Assembly: GCA_021841985.1 (NCBI GenBank)
Contig: JAKCCP010000079.1
Location: 1 to 36,075, forward strand
DNA from: Pseudomonadota bacterium
GTDB taxonomy: Bacteria > Pseudomonadota > Alphaproteobacteria > Acetobacterales > Acetobacteraceae
Reading direction: 5' to 3'
Length of the DNA stretch: 36,075 nt
Shown one piece after another: positions 1-12,934 of the stretch. The translations under genes and the position numbers were made by a program. Within the stretch, counting starts at the first letter, position 1. Each line of letters opens with the position of its first letter. The notes under the pieces are model-generated. The model was not told the origin of the DNA. It saw only the letters and a list, made by a program, of their open reading frames with translations, and made no database searches.

Positions 1-1
1 C

Positions 2-172
2 GCGTTGCGAAGCGCCCATCAGGACCAGTATCATTTCATCGAGGCGTATCTCGAAACCACCCCGGAATCGACCGAAGCGGCCGCACAGCCTTTGATCCCC
101 CTGTTCGACCACATCGCCAGCCTCTCGGGCGCGATTTCGAGCGGGATCGAGCCGAAACCAACATCGCCTTGA
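2..172 (+). CDS. C-terminal fragment of an unidentified protein
   Basis: The frame starting at base 2 is open from the window edge to a TGA at 170-172 and gives 56 residues containing HQDQYHFIEAYLETTP and LFDHIASLSGAIS. The residue mix is that of a normal protein end, and the third codon positions are G/C-rich as in the neighbouring genes, so I read it as the tail of a gene that begins outside the window. I do not recognise the family. It converges on the minus-strand hydrolase gene ending at 276, and the 78-bp palindromic repeat fills the gap between them. It could instead be a chance open frame, since only 171 bases are visible. Confidence 0.55.
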   Translation, partial: ALRSAHQDQYHFIEAYLETTPESTEAAAQPLIPLFDHIASLSGAISSGIEPKPTSP

Positions 173-195
173 CCAGGGCACCCCCCGCACGCTTC

Positions 196-273
196 GGGGA
201 AAAAAGTTCTTTGGTTCTTTCTTTCAAGAAAGAACTTCTTTTTTGCAAAAAAGAAGCAAAAAACTTTTACCCC
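196..273. repeat. 78-bp nested palindromic repeat, copy 1
   Basis: An AT-rich block in GC-rich surroundings. It holds two back-to-back perfect inverted repeats: arms GTTCTTTCTT/AAGAAAGAAC at 214-235 and arms CTTCTTTTTT/AAAAAAGAAG at 235-256. These sit inside a weaker outer pair, GGGGAAAAAAGTT against AACTTTTACCCC. As RNA it could fold into an outer stem carrying two hairpins. It lies between two convergent gene ends, so it may act as a bidirectional terminator. A second copy in the same orientation is at 1894-1971, matching at 75 of 78 positions. It is probably a dispersed genomic repeat. Confidence 0.85.
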
Positions 274-275
274 GT

Positions 276-1124
276 TTAGGTCGGTGGCCAGCGTTGTGGT
301 TGGTCGTAGAACGCGTTCCTGATGTACTCCGCGACGGCGATATAGGGCGGGGGGGAGCGGGGGGGCGGCGGTCGCGCGGCGCTTGGCGGCAGGTAGTCGC
401 CATGGTCGTAGTTGTCCGCCTCGGGGATCCGCCAGGGCCCCTCGACCAGCGCGGCTTCCGGGCGCGACGGCCCGGCGTAGCCGAGCGCGGGCTGAAACGG
501 CGGGTGGTCGTCGTGCAGCAAATCGGCGAAGGGATCGCCCAGCGGAAACGCGAGCTTCAACACCCTATCGGCCCGCGAGGCGAGCATCGAGAGGTCGGTC
601 GGGTTGCTCGCGGCGGCGGCGTATTCGCCGATCAGGCAGTTCTGGTTGATCGCGCCGGCGAGCAGCGTCACCGAGCGCGCCGGTCGCCCCAGCCCGAGCA
701 GCGCCTGGAGCACGACGCGCGCGCCGAGGCTATGGGAGGCGAACGACAAACTGCGCGCCGCCGCGAGATGATCGCGGCAGAATTTGGCGATGGCGTTGCC
801 CGAGGTGATCGCGACATCGCCCTCGAACGGATAATCGAGCACCGGGATCCAGCTATCGCCCGGCCACAACACGCCGATCGCGACATCGCCCGCCGCGAGA
901 TCGAGGAGCGGGTGCAAACGCTCAAACATGCGCGCCCCGGCCGCGAAATCGACGTTGAAGCCATGCACGATGAACAGCAGATTGCGCCCGCCGAGCAGGC
1001 GCGGAACCTCGCCCCAGGGCAAACCCGCGAGCGCGCCGGTCTCGCCGTTGCCGGCAAGCATATAGGGCTCGCTCAGAACAAAGCCGCCGACCATGGAGCG
1101 GCGGAGGTTGAGATAGAGCGTCAC
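276..1124 (-). CDS. Alpha/beta hydrolase, DUF900-like
   Basis: A 282-residue protein with the layout of a serine alpha/beta hydrolase related to the DUF900 family. The oxyanion-side strand reads FIVHGFN (about 51-57). A WPGD turn at 87-90 resembles the SWPS-type motif of that family. The nucleophile elbow SHSLG at 130-134 puts the serine at 132. No signal peptide is seen, so it is probably cytoplasmic or membrane-associated through its partner. The C-terminal part is rich in Pro and Arg. The start is a GTG at 1124 whose bases overlap the TGA of the upstream membrane-protein gene (GTGA), which suggests translational coupling; an ATG ten codons in is the alternative. The substrate is unknown. 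The two-gene unit lies between two direct 78-bp repeats. Confidence 0.8.
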   Translation of the reverse strand: MTLYLNLRRSMVGGFVLSEPYMLAGNGETGALAGLPWGEVPRLLGGRNLLFIVHGFNVDFAAGARMFERLHPLLDLAAGDVAIGVLWPGDSWIPVLDYPFEGDVAITSGNAIAKFCRDHLAAARSLSFASHSLGARVVLQALLGLGRPARSVTLLAGAINQNCLIGEYAAAASNPTDLSMLASRADRVLKLAFPLGDPFADLLHDDHPPFQPALGYAGPSRPEAALVEGPWRIPEADNYDHGDYLPPSAARPPPPRSPPPYIAVAEYIRNAFYDQPQRWPPT

Positions 1125-1798
1125 CGCAACAGCGCGCGCAACTTGCCGCTCGCCGCGACCGCGGTGCTGAGCGCGGTGGTGAGATCCTTGGTGACGGGGG
1201 CAAGCGGGGTTGCGACCAGGCCGACCAGCACGGCGAGCAGCACATGTTTCATATCGAACGGGCTGCTCACGGCATAGCCGCCGATGAGGGCGAGCACAAC
1301 GGCGATCGCCGCGGCCAGCACCTTCGCCGCGTTGCGGTAGTGCTGGTCGGCTTTTTCATAGGCGGCATCTATCACCGCGCTGAGGATCGCATCGAGATGG
1401 CCGTAGATATTGACCTCCGCGGGCGTGAGATCGGTGCCTGCCGCGATCTTTTCCGCGAGGGGGTTCAGGGCCGCGCGATCCAGCCCGGTGGCCGCCGCCA
1501 GCGCCGCCACGGTTTCTGGCCGCAACCCGAGTTTGATCAGCGCCTTGACCTTCGCCTTCTGATCCCCGATCGCCACGCCATTGATCCAGAGCCCATCAAT
1601 CGTGTCGAACGCCGCGCGCTCGGGGATGGTTTCGAGGAGGGTGTTAAACGGCTTGATCTGCTCGCGGATGGTTTTGAGCCCGACATGGGAGATGCCGAGG
1701 GCAAACAATTTGGTGGTGTCCACCAGCCCCGAGGCGGCGGCGCCGAGGGCGCCAATGGCGCCGAGGATCGCGGCCAATTGGGTGGGATCCGGCAACAT
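1121..1798 (-). CDS. Predicted membrane protein of unknown function
   Basis: 225 residues. I chose the ATG at 1798 because a strong ribosome binding site, GGAGGGGAGGA, lies just upstream. The first 25 residues are small and hydrophobic (ILGAIGALGAAASGLV). A soluble, mainly helical middle follows (about 40-150). Two clear membrane segments come near the end (about 157-177 and 185-202), followed by a short basic tail. I do not recognise a family. Its stop overlaps the GTG start of the hydrolase gene, so the two are probably made together and may work together at the membrane. There is no motif that would justify calling it a toxin, immunity protein or transporter. Confidence 0.75.
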   Translation of the reverse strand: MLPDPTQLAAILGAIGALGAAASGLVDTTKLFALGISHVGLKTIREQIKPFNTLLETIPERAAFDTIDGLWINGVAIGDQKAKVKALIKLGLRPETVAALAAATGLDRAALNPLAEKIAAGTDLTPAEVNIYGHLDAILSAVIDAAYEKADQHYRNAAKVLAAAIAVVLALIGGYAVSSPFDMKHVLLAVLVGLVATPLAPVTKDLTTALSTAVAASGKLRALLR

Positions 1799-1893
1799 GC
1801 TTTCCTCCCCTCCGGAAAGCCGAATATTGCCCCATTGACTACACCATCGCAACATAATTATCGCCGAAAGACCACAGGATAAAGCGAAAGACA

Positions 1894-1971
1894 GGGGAAA
1901 AAAGTTCTTTGGTTCTTTCTTTCAAGAAAGAACTTCTTTTTTGTAAAAAAGAAGCAAAAAACCTTTATCCC
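1894..1971. repeat. 78-bp nested palindromic repeat, copy 2
   Basis: Same orientation and same boundaries as the copy at 196-273, with three substitutions. The loop of the second inner palindrome is GT instead of GC. The other two changes are in the right outer arm, which weakens the outer stem here. Unlike copy 1, which is between convergent ends, this one sits upstream of pheS between divergent genes. Confidence 0.85.
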
Positions 1972-1987
1972 TTGGGGGGTGTGCAAA

Positions 1988-2014
1988 GGCGCCCCGCGGG
2001 GCGCCCGGGTTTTT
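1988..2014 (+). terminator. Terminator-like hairpin in the pheS leader
   Basis: A perfect 8-bp inverted repeat, GGCGCCCC/GGGGCGCC, with only GC between the arms, is followed after CGGG by TTTTT at 2010-2014. It points toward pheS, about 95 bases before its ATG. It could end transcription from upstream or act as an attenuator for pheST. The 4-base gap before the T run makes it weaker than a standard intrinsic terminator. No Phe-rich leader peptide is visible in front of it. Confidence 0.45.
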
Positions 2015-2107
2015 CCGCCCAGCCGGATTGCTCAATCGCCCGCGTCGCGCCAAAAGGCGGCTTGCTTTTCCTGCCGCCTTATTTCTTGCCAAGGACACGC
2101 GCCGCGC

Positions 2108-3178
2108 ATGACCGACGACCTCGCCGCCCTCGCCGCCGCCACCGCGCGCGAACTTGCCGAAGCCCGCGATCTTCGGACGTTGGAGGAGGTTCGGGTCGCC
2201 GTGCTCGGCAAATCCGGCCGGCTCACGGCCCTCCTCAAGGCGCTCGGCGGGCTGCCGCCCGAGGCGCGGCGGGCGCGGGGGGCGGCGGTGAACGCGCTCA
2301 AGGAGCAACTCACGGCGGCGATCGAGGCGCGGCGCGCGGCCCTCGAGGAGGCGGCGCTGGCGGCGCGTCTCGGCGCCGAGCGGGTCGATGTCACGCTTCC
2401 CGCCCGGCCCTCCGCCCTGGGCCTGATCCATCCGATCAGCCGCACCATCGAGGAAATCGCCGCGATTTTCGGCGCCATGGGGTTTGCCCTGGCCGAAGGC
2501 CCCGATATCGAGAGCGACTGGCATAATTTCGGCGCCCTCAACATCCCCGCGCACCATCCGGCGCGGGCCGATCACGACACTTTTTACCTCCCCGCCAGCG
2601 CCCCCGGCCAGCCGCCGCGCGTGCTCCGCACCCACACCTCGCCGGTGCAGGTGCGCACCATGCTGGCCGCCTCGCCGCCGATCCGCGTCATTGCCATGGG
2701 CCGCACCTACCGCGCCGATCATGACGCGACCCACAGCCCGATGTTCCACCAGTGCGAGGGCCTGGCGCTCGACCGCGCCCTCACCCTCGGCCATCTCAAG
2801 GGCTGCCTGATCGATTTCTTGCGCGCCTATTTTGGCCTGCCGGCGCTTCCCGTGCGCTTCCGCGCCAGCTATTTCCCCTTCACCGAACCCTCGATGGAGG
2901 TCGATATCGGCTGGGACCGCGGGAGCGGCGAGATCGGGCAGGGCGGCGACTGGCTGGAGATCCTCGGCAGCGGCATGGTGCATCCCAAGGTCCTGGCCAA
3001 TGCCGGCATCGACCCCCGCGAATGGCAAGGTTTCGCTTTTGGCATGGGGATCGAGCGCATCACCATGCTGAAACACGGCATCAACGACCTCCGCCCGTTT
3101 TTCGAGAGCGACCCGCGCTGGCTGCGCCACTACGGCTTCAGCCCGCTGGCGCCGGCCCTGCTGCACGAGGGGGTGTGA
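2108..3178 (+). CDS. pheS: Phenylalanine--tRNA ligase alpha subunit
   Basis: 356 residues, normal for alphaproteobacterial PheS. It forms the alpha2beta2 enzyme with PheT and carries the catalytic site that charges tRNA-Phe. Residues 1-90 form the charged coiled-coil arm that contacts tRNA. The class II core follows: [10 protein letters not shown], then the motif 2 region with [11 protein letters not shown], and motif 3 as [14 protein letters not shown] near the end. The start is the ATG giving [10 protein letters not shown], with AAGGA about 12 bases upstream; an in-frame extension upstream has no family resemblance. pheT begins three bases after its stop. Unlike many bacteria, the upstream neighbour is not rplT. 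Confidence 0.97.
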   Translation: MTDDLAALAAATARELAEARDLRTLEEVRVAVLGKSGRLTALLKALGGLPPEARRARGAAVNALKEQLTAAIEARRAALEEAALAARLGAERVDVTLPARPSALGLIHPISRTIEEIAAIFGAMGFALAEGPDIESDWHNFGALNIPAHHPARADHDTFYLPASAPGQPPRVLRTHTSPVQVRTMLAASPPIRVIAMGRTYRADHDATHSPMFHQCEGLALDRALTLGHLKGCLIDFLRAYFGLPALPVRFRASYFPFTEPSMEVDIGWDRGSGEIGQGGDWLEILGSGMVHPKVLANAGIDPREWQGFAFGMGIERITMLKHGINDLRPFFESDPRWLRHYGFSPLAPALLHEGV

Positions 3179-3181
3179 GCG

Positions 3182-5635
3182 ATGAAGTTTTCGCTTTCCT
3201 GGCTGCGCGATCATCTCGAGACCGCGGCGCCGCTGGCGCGGCTCACCGCGACCCTCTCGGCGATCGGGCTGGAGGTCGAGGGCGTGGCCGATCCCGGCGC
3301 GGCGCTGGCCCCCTTCCGCATCGCCCAGGTGATCGCGGCGGAGCCGCATCCCGACGCCGATCGCCTGCGCGCCTGCCGCGTCGATGCCGGCGCCGGCGTG
3401 GTTTCGGTGGTGTGCGGGGCGCCGAACGCGCGGGCCGGCATGAAGGCGGTGTTCGCGCCCCCCGGCAGCGTCATTCCGGCGACCGGCATGGTTCTGAAAA
3501 CCGGGAAAATTCGCGGCGTCGAGAGTGCCGGGATGCTGCTTTCGGCGCGCGAGATGGGTCTCGGCGAGGACCATTCCGGCATCGTCGAGCTGCCCGAGAG
3601 CGCCCCGGTCGGGGAATCCTACGCGCGCTGGGCGGGGCTCGACGATCCGGTGATCGAAATCGCCGTTACCCCCAACCGGGGTGACGCGCTGGCGGTGCGC
3701 GGCATCGCCCGCGATCTCGCCGCCGCCGGTCTCGGGACGCTGAAGCCCTTTGCCCCCGCCCCGGTGCCGGCCGCGTTCGCGAGCCCGCGCCACTGGCGGA
3801 TCGCGTGGCCCGAGGCCTGTCCCTACGTGCTCGGGCGGAGCTTTCGCGGCCTCTGCAACCGGCCCAGCCCCGACTGGCTCGCCCGGCGCTTGCGCGCCAT
3901 CGGCCTCCGCCCGATCAATGCCCTCGTCGATATCACCAACTTCTTCACTTTTGATCTCGGCCGTCCGCTGCATGTCTTTGATGCGAATAAACTAACGGGC
4001 GCGTTCCTGGTGCTGCGCCGGGGCGCGGGGGAGCGGCTTTCGGCGCTCAACGGGCGGGAATATGTTCTCGGGCCGGAGGATTGCGTCATCGCCGATGACC
4101 GCGCCGCCCTCTCGCTCGCCGGCATCATGGGCGGGGCCGAGACCGGCTGCGATGCGGCGACGACCGAGGTTTTCCTCGAATGCGCGATCTTCGATCCCGT
4201 GCGCATCGCGCAGACCGGCCGGCGGCTGCAAATCCACTCCGACGCCCGGGCGCGCTTCGAGCGCGGCGTCGATCCCGCGCTGCTGCCCGAGGCGATCGCG
4301 GCGGCGAGCCGCATGATCCTCGATCTCTGCGGCGGCGAGGCCTCCGAGGTGGTGGCGGCGGGCGCCGAGCCGGCCTGGCGGCGGAGCGCGAGCTTGCGTT
4401 TCTTCCGGCTCGAACAATTGGGCGGCCTGGCACTTCCGCCCGACGAGGCCGTGGCGCGGCTCACGCGTCTGGGTTTTGCCCTCGAAGCCCGCGATCTCGA
4501 TGCCGCGCGTTTCGCCGTGCCGCCCTGGCGCAACGACATCGCCGCCGGCCAGAAGCTCGATCTCGCGCCGGGCATGGAGGCCGCGCGGGCGCGGGCGGTG
4601 GCCGAGGGGGCGGCGCGGATCGAGCCCGAGGTCGAGCTGGTCGAGGAGGTGCTCCGCCTCGGCGGGCTCGACGCCATTCCCGCCGTTTCCCTCCCCAACG
4701 CCCCGCCGGTGCCGGCGCCGAGCTTTTCCCCCGCCGCGACGCGCGCCGCCCGCGCCGCCCGCGCCCTGGCCGCGCGCGGCCTGCTGGAATGCGTGAGCTT
4801 CAGCTTCCTCGCCCGTGAACAAGCAGGATTTTTCGGCCCCATCCCGGAGAGTCTGCGCCTGCAAAACCCGATCGCCGCCGATCTCGACCAGCTCCGCCCG
4901 ACCCCGCTCGCCGCCCTCGTCCAGGCCGCCGCCCGCGCCGAGGCGCGCGGGCTTCCGGAGCGCGGGTTTTTCGAGATCGGCCCCGGCTTTACCGCCGCCG
5001 GCGAGCGCCCGATCGCCGCGGCGCTGCGCGCCGGGGCGAGCCCGCGGCACTGGGCGGAGCCGGCGCGGGCGTGGGACGCGTTCGACGCCAAGGCCGACGC
5101 GCTGGCGCTGCTCGCCGCCCTCGGTATTGCCCCGGAGAGCCTGACGGTGACGGCGGAGGCGCCGGGTCATTACCATCCCGGCCGCTCGGGCGCGCTCCGC
5201 CAGGGGCCGAAAACCGTTTTGGCGACCTTCGGCGAGCTGCATCCGCGGCTCTGCGCCGCCTTTGAACTCAGCCCCCCGGTCGTCGCCTGCGAGGTGTTTC
5301 TCGACGCCATCCCCGCGCCCAAGCGGCGCCGCCGCGCCGCCCCCGATCTGCCGGCACTCCAGCCGCTGCGGCGCGATTTCGCGTTTCTCCTCGATGCCGA
5401 GATCCCGGCGGAGGCGGTGCTGCGCGCCGCGCGCGGGGCGGAACGGGCGCTGATCGCCGGCGTCACGCTGTTCGACCTCTATGGCGGGGAAAAACTGCCG
5501 CCGGGGAAAAAATCGCTCGCCATCGAGGTGACGCTGCAGCCCCGCGCCCAGGCGCTGACCGATGCCGAGATCGAGGCGGCCTCCGCCCGCGTCATCGCCG
5601 CGGTCGTCCAGGCCACGGGGGCCGGCTTGCGATGA
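3182..5635 (+). CDS. pheT: Phenylalanine--tRNA ligase beta subunit
   Basis: 817 residues, the usual length or slightly longer. In order: a short N-terminal segment ([14 protein letters not shown]), an EMAP/OB tRNA-binding domain (about 40-150, with [12 protein letters not shown] and VCGAPNAR), the B3/B4 editing domain (about 210-390, with [12 protein letters not shown]), the B5 domain, a degenerate class II core, and a C-terminal FDX-ACB anticodon-binding domain ([13 protein letters not shown] to the end). The B5 region carries about 30 extra residues between PPWRNDI and [15 protein letters not shown], where most homologues have only a few. It is co-transcribed with pheS, and its stop overlaps an upstream possible start of lepA. 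Confidence 0.97.
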   Translation: MKFSLSWLRDHLETAAPLARLTATLSAIGLEVEGVADPGAALAPFRIAQVIAAEPHPDADRLRACRVDAGAGVVSVVCGAPNARAGMKAVFAPPGSVIPATGMVLKTGKIRGVESAGMLLSAREMGLGEDHSGIVELPESAPVGESYARWAGLDDPVIEIAVTPNRGDALAVRGIARDLAAAGLGTLKPFAPAPVPAAFASPRHWRIAWPEACPYVLGRSFRGLCNRPSPDWLARRLRAIGLRPINALVDITNFFTFDLGRPLHVFDANKLTGAFLVLRRGAGERLSALNGREYVLGPEDCVIADDRAALSLAGIMGGAETGCDAATTEVFLECAIFDPVRIAQTGRRLQIHSDARARFERGVDPALLPEAIAAASRMILDLCGGEASEVVAAGAEPAWRRSASLRFFRLEQLGGLALPPDEAVARLTRLGFALEARDLDAARFAVPPWRNDIAAGQKLDLAPGMEAARARAVAEGAARIEPEVELVEEVLRLGGLDAIPAVSLPNAPPVPAPSFSPAATRAARAARALAARGLLECVSFSFLAREQAGFFGPIPESLRLQNPIAADLDQLRPTPLAALVQAAARAEARGLPERGFFEIGPGFTAAGERPIAAALRAGASPRHWAEPARAWDAFDAKADALALLAALGIAPESLTVTAEAPGHYHPGRSGALRQGPKTVLATFGELHPRLCAAFELSPPVVACEVFLDAIPAPKRRRRAAPDLPALQPLRRDFAFLLDAEIPAEAVLRAARGAERALIAGVTLFDLYGGEKLPPGKKSLAIEVTLQPRAQALTDAEIEAASARVIAAVVQATGAGLR

Positions 5636-5676
5636 TCCTGGCTGACAGCGGAGCGGAATCGCCCTATCCCTCCGGC

Positions 5677-7479
<1,803 letters not shown>

Positions 7480-7521
7480 GGGATTTTGGCCGGCCATCGT
7501 GAAATCGGAAAGGAGGGTATG

Positions 7522-8211
7522 ATGTCCATGACAAGTCGCGTAGGTGCTGAGTTTCTGGGCACTTTCTGGCTGGTTTTCGGGGGCTGCGGCGCGGCGGTTC
7601 TGGCCGCGGCGTTTCCTGGCCTCGGCATTGGCTTCCTCGGCGTGGCGCTGGCCTTCGGCTTGACCGTTTTGACCATGGTCTTCGCGGTCGGCCATATTTC
7701 CGGGGGGCATTTCAACCCGGCGGTCACCATCGGGCTCTGGGCGGGCGGGCGTTTCAAGGCCGCCGACATCATCCCCTATATCGTGGCGCAGGTGCTGGGC
7801 GCGATCGCCGCCGCGGCGGTGCTCTATCTGATCGCCACCGGCAAACCCGGTTTTGCCGCCGGCGGTTTCGCAACGAACGGCTACGACGATTTGAGCCCCG
7901 GCCATTATGCCTGGCTGTCGGCATTCTTAGGCGAGATCGTCGCGACATTTTTCTTCCTGATCGTTATTCTCGGCGCGACATCCCCGCGCGCGCCGGCCGG
8001 CTTCGCCGGCATCCCGATCGGCCTCGCGCTAACCCTTATTCATTTGATCATGATCCCGGTCGATAACACCTCGGTCAATCCCGCCCGCAGCACCGGCCCG
8101 GCATTCTTCGCGACGACCGGCGCGTTCCACCAACTCTGGCTGTTCTGGCTCGCCCCCATCATCGGCGCCCTGCTTGCCGGCGCCGTGTCACGCCTGCTGC
8201 AATCGGAATAA
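7522..8211 (+). CDS. aqpZ: Aquaporin Z, water channel
   Basis: 229 residues with six membrane helices and two half-helices. Both NPA motifs are present (HFNPAVTIG and NPARSTGPA). The narrow selectivity filter His, Thr and Arg can be read in [16 protein letters not shown] and match water-specific AqpZ rather than glycerol facilitators. Three ATGs are clustered at 7519, 7522 and 7528 behind AAGGAGG (7510-7516). I chose 7522 for its 5-base spacing; 7528 is also possible. It lies in the inner membrane and likely serves osmotic water flux. It is 42 bases after lepA and converges on the regulator gene at 8287. Confidence 0.95.
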   Translation: MSMTSRVGAEFLGTFWLVFGGCGAAVLAAAFPGLGIGFLGVALAFGLTVLTMVFAVGHISGGHFNPAVTIGLWAGGRFKAADIIPYIVAQVLGAIAAAAVLYLIATGKPGFAAGGFATNGYDDLSPGHYAWLSAFLGEIVATFFFLIVILGATSPRAPAGFAGIPIGLALTLIHLIMIPVDNTSVNPARSTGPAFFATTGAFHQLWLFWLAPIIGALLAGAVSRLLQSE

Positions 8212-8286
8212 CGCGAGGGCGGCGGCTCTGGAAATATTGGCGTTTTTTGCCGATCTCGGGGCAAGAGGGCGGGTTTTTTCAAACGC

Positions 8287-9678
8287 TCAGCGTTTCGCCT
8301 CGAACGGGTAGGGGCTCATGCCGCGGCGCGCGGGGTCGAAGGCCAGGCGGTGTTCGAGGGGAGGGAAGGCGCGGGAGCGGCAATCGGGGCGGTCGCAGAG
8401 CCGGCAGGAGAGGCCGATGCCGATCGCCGCGCGGTCAAGGTCGAGCCCCTCGGCATAGACGATCTCGGGGGCGTAGGAGATCGGGCTGCCCATCGCGACG
8501 ACGTGCACGGGGGGCGGCTCGCCCCAGCGCGCGGCGGGGCCGGTGACGGTGCGGGCAAAGCAGAGAAAGCGCGCCCCGTCGGGGAGTTCGGCGACCTGCA
8601 CGCGGAGCGCGCCGGGCGAGGCGAAGGCGGTATGCACCACCCAGCGCGGGCAGGAGCCGCCGAAGCGGGCGAAGGGAAAGCCGGCCGCCGAAAACCGCTT
8701 GGAAACATTGCCGGCGGGATCGACGCGGAGGAAGAAGAACGGCACGCCGCGGGCGCCCGGGCGCTGCAGCGTCGAGAGCCGCTGGCAGGCCTGCTCGAAC
8801 GAGACGCCGAAACGCGCGGCCAGCGCCTCCATGTCGTGGCGCAGGCTGGCGGCGGCCTCGCGATAGGGGAGGTAGGGCATCAGCAGGGCGCCGGCGGTGT
8901 AGTTGAGCAGGCCGATGCGGATCAGCGCGGCGGCTTCCTGGGTTGAGGGCTTTACCGCGCCCAAGACCCCCTCCACCGCCTCGTGGGCTTCCAGGAGGGC
9001 GAGCTGGAAGGCCATGTGGAAGCCGCGGCTTTCGCGCGGGAGCGATTCCGAGAGCGTGAGATGGCGGGCCGCGGCGTCATAGGCGCGCAGGCCCTCGAGC
9101 GGGCGGACGGTGACGGTCATGCCGTGGCGCCGGCGCAGCCGCTCGGCAATCGCGTGGTTGCGCTCGGCCGGCGCCGCGTCGAGTTCGGTGGCGATCGCCT
9201 CGGCCGCCGCCTCAAGCTCGGGGAAGTAATTGGCGCGGTCATCGAAGAGGTCGCGCGCCTCCTCGTTGGGGAGCAGAATGCGCCGGCCCGAGGGCAGCGC
9301 GATGCCGCTCGCGTCCTCGCGCGCGACGCGCCAGGCGCGGTAGAGGGCAAGCACCGCGCGCGCCGCGTTGGGCGCGGCCGCGGCGAGCTGCTGCACCTCG
9401 GCCTCCGCCACCGCCTCGGCGCCGAGCAGGGGGTCGGCGAAGGCTTCGCGCAACCCGACCTCCAATTGCCGTTCGGCCGAGCCCGAAAGCTCGGCCAGCT
9501 CGACATGAAACGTCTCGGCGAGCTTGATCAGCAGGGCGGCGGTGACGCTGCGCTGGTCGTGCTCGATCAGATTGAGATAGCTCGAGGAAATGCCGAGCCG
9601 GGTGGCCAGCGCCTGCTGCGTGAGGGCGCGTTCCTGGCGCAGGCGGCGGACGGTGCGGCCGATCAGCGGTCCGGTCAT
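8287..9678 (-). CDS. XRE-family short-chain acyl-CoA-type regulator (ScfR/RamB/PrpR-like)
   Basis: 463 residues. An N-terminal helix-turn-helix of the XRE type (about 5-57, [25 protein letters not shown]) is followed by a linker and an ImmA/IrrE-like middle region whose metal-protease HExxH is not intact ([15 protein letters not shown]). A DUF2083-type C-terminal domain holds [16 protein letters not shown], with cysteines at about 425, 428 and 433. In the related mycobacterial PrpR such cysteines are part of an Fe-S/CoA-sensing region. Family members control acetate and propionate genes (RamB, PrpR, PccR). Here the gene diverges from isocitrate lyase, so control of aceA, probably with autoregulation, is a strong inference. 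The assignment to the exact subfamily is less sure. Confidence 0.88.
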   Translation of the reverse strand: MTGPLIGRTVRRLRQERALTQQALATRLGISSSYLNLIEHDQRSVTAALLIKLAETFHVELAELSGSAERQLEVGLREAFADPLLGAEAVAEAEVQQLAAAAPNAARAVLALYRAWRVAREDASGIALPSGRRILLPNEEARDLFDDRANYFPELEAAAEAIATELDAAPAERNHAIAERLRRRHGMTVTVRPLEGLRAYDAAARHLTLSESLPRESRGFHMAFQLALLEAHEAVEGVLGAVKPSTQEAAALIRIGLLNYTAGALLMPYLPYREAAASLRHDMEALAARFGVSFEQACQRLSTLQRPGARGVPFFFLRVDPAGNVSKRFSAAGFPFARFGGSCPRWVVHTAFASPGALRVQVAELPDGARFLCFARTVTGPAARWGEPPPVHVVAMGSPISYAPEIVYAEGLDLDRAAIGIGLSCRLCDRPDCRSRAFPPLEHRLAFDPARRGMSPYPFEAKR

Positions 9679-9742
9679 TTTTTACAGCCTTTACCATTTC
9701 AGCGGCGGCGTTGTGAAACCCGCGACAGGTTCCCGCGCCATT

Positions 9743-9755
9743 CCGCAGTTTGCGG
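9743..9755. promoter_or_regulatory. Candidate operator between regulator and aceA
   Basis: CCGCA-GTT-TGCGG is a short perfect inverted repeat roughly mid-way in the 147-base region between the divergent starts. It contains TTTGC, the core of sites reported for RamB/PccR-type regulators. The regulator divergent from aceA could bind here. This is a sequence-only suggestion. Confidence 0.35.
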
Positions 9756-9825
9756 GTTTTCTTCGCGGCCGCAATGTGAAAAATTTACGCCATCGAACGC
9801 CTTCGAACGCCCCAAGGAGCACGCC

Positions 9826-11226
<1,401 letters not shown>

Positions 11227-11246
11227 CGCCTGGTCCGATCACCGCA

Positions 11247-11276
11247 ACGGGTCGGGGCGCTGCCCCGGCCCGTTTT
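11247..11276 (+). terminator. Intrinsic terminator of aceA
   Basis: A 12-bp stem, ACGGGTCGGGGC against GCCCCGGCCCGT (one G-T pair), with a GCT loop is followed by TTT. It starts 20 bases after the aceA stop and separates aceA from the transporter operon. Confidence 0.8.
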
Positions 11277-11355
11277 GCGCATCACTTGCGGAAACGCCCA
11301 CGCTCCGCCTAAGCTCCGGGACAACCCGGCCAAGAGCCGAGAGAGGGGAGGCTGC

Positions 11356-12202
11356 GTGCGGAACGGGTCCGTGTCTTTGCCGGCCGAAAAGCGTGATTGG
11401 GAACAGGGCGCGCGGGATGCACGCACCGCGGGAGAAGTGATCCCACTTTTGCGCGTCGAAGATTTGGTGGTGCGGTTTGGCGGCGTCACCGCGCTCAATG
11501 GCGTCTCCTTCGCTGTTGCCGAGCGGCAGATTTGCGGCCTGATCGGGCCGAACGGCTCGGGCAAGACGACGCTGTTCAACTGCATCAGCGGGATTTACCG
11601 ACCCCATGCCGGGGAAATCGTCTTTGCCGGACACAATCTCGCGCGCCTGCCGCGCGCCCGCCTCGCGGGCCTGGGCATCGGCCGCACATTCCAGAACGTC
11701 GCCCTCTTCGACAGCATGAGCGTGCGCGAGAACATCCTCGTGGGGGCGCACCATCTCGGCCGCTCGGGCTTCATCGCCAACGCGCTGCGGCTGCCGGTGG
11801 TTGCGCGCGAGGCGCGGGCGGCGGAAGCCGCGATGGCGGATTTATTGGACCTGCTCGATCTCGGCGCGGTCGCCGACCGCGTGGTCGCGGGCCTGCCGTT
11901 CGGCACGCGCAAGCGAGTGGAACTCGCGCGCGCGCTGATCGGGCGGCCGAAGCTGCTGCTGCTCGACGAGCCGGCGGGCGGGCTCAACCATGACGAGGTG
12001 GCGAATCTCGCCGATCTGTTGGGGATGTTACAAAACCGTTTCGCGCTCGCCATCCTCCTGGTCGAGCATCACATGAACCTGGTGATGCGGGTTTCCGCCA
12101 AGGTGGTGGCGCTCGAGCTGGGCGCCAAGATCGCCGATGGCACGCCCGATGAAGTGCGCAACGAGAAGCGGGTGATCCGCGCCTATCTTGGTGAGGCCAG
12201 CG

Positions 12203-12219
<17 letters not shown>
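11356..12219 (+). CDS. livG: Branched-chain amino acid type ABC transporter ATP-binding protein LivG
   Basis: 287 residues from a GTG start at 11356 with GGGGAGG five bases upstream. The LivG-like core begins at PLLRVEDLVVRFGG, about 30 residues in. A second GTG at 11437 would give a typical 260-residue LivG but has poor spacing to its purine run. Walker A is GPNGSGKTT, Walker B LLLLDEPAGG, and the H-loop LVEHHMN. The signature motif is the relaxed LPFGTRKRVELARAL form usual for LivG. It is one of the two cytoplasmic ATPases of a HAAT-family importer and the first gene of the livGFHM-binding protein cluster; it overlaps livF by 17 bases. Confidence 0.93.
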
Positions 12220-12913
<694 letters not shown>

Positions 12914-12934
12914 CAACGGACGCAAGAACACGCG

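Larger units (their letters stand above)
1799..2107. other. Intergenic region between the divergent membrane-protein and pheS genes
   Basis: A 309-base stretch without a supported gene. It must hold the promoters of the minus-strand two-gene unit (start at 1798) and of pheS (start at 2108). Two structures are visible: the second copy of the 78-bp palindromic repeat at 1894-1971 and a GC-rich hairpin with a following T run at 1988-2014. I could not pick out convincing -35/-10 boxes. Confidence 0.7.

Noticed and set aside
1909..1980. Short TTG-started frame through the repeat upstream of pheS as a Phe attenuation leader
   Set aside because: It contains only two or three Phe codons, not in a run, and simply translates the 78-bp repeat.
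1922..3973. A 683-codon open frame on the minus strand opposite pheS and pheT
   Set aside because: It is rich in Arg, Gly, Ala and Asp with no fold, lies wholly opposite well-identified genes, and is explained by high GC leaving few stop codons.
8212..8286. Terminator between aqpZ and the regulator gene
   Set aside because: There are two T runs, but I could not find a stem of useful length in front of them.
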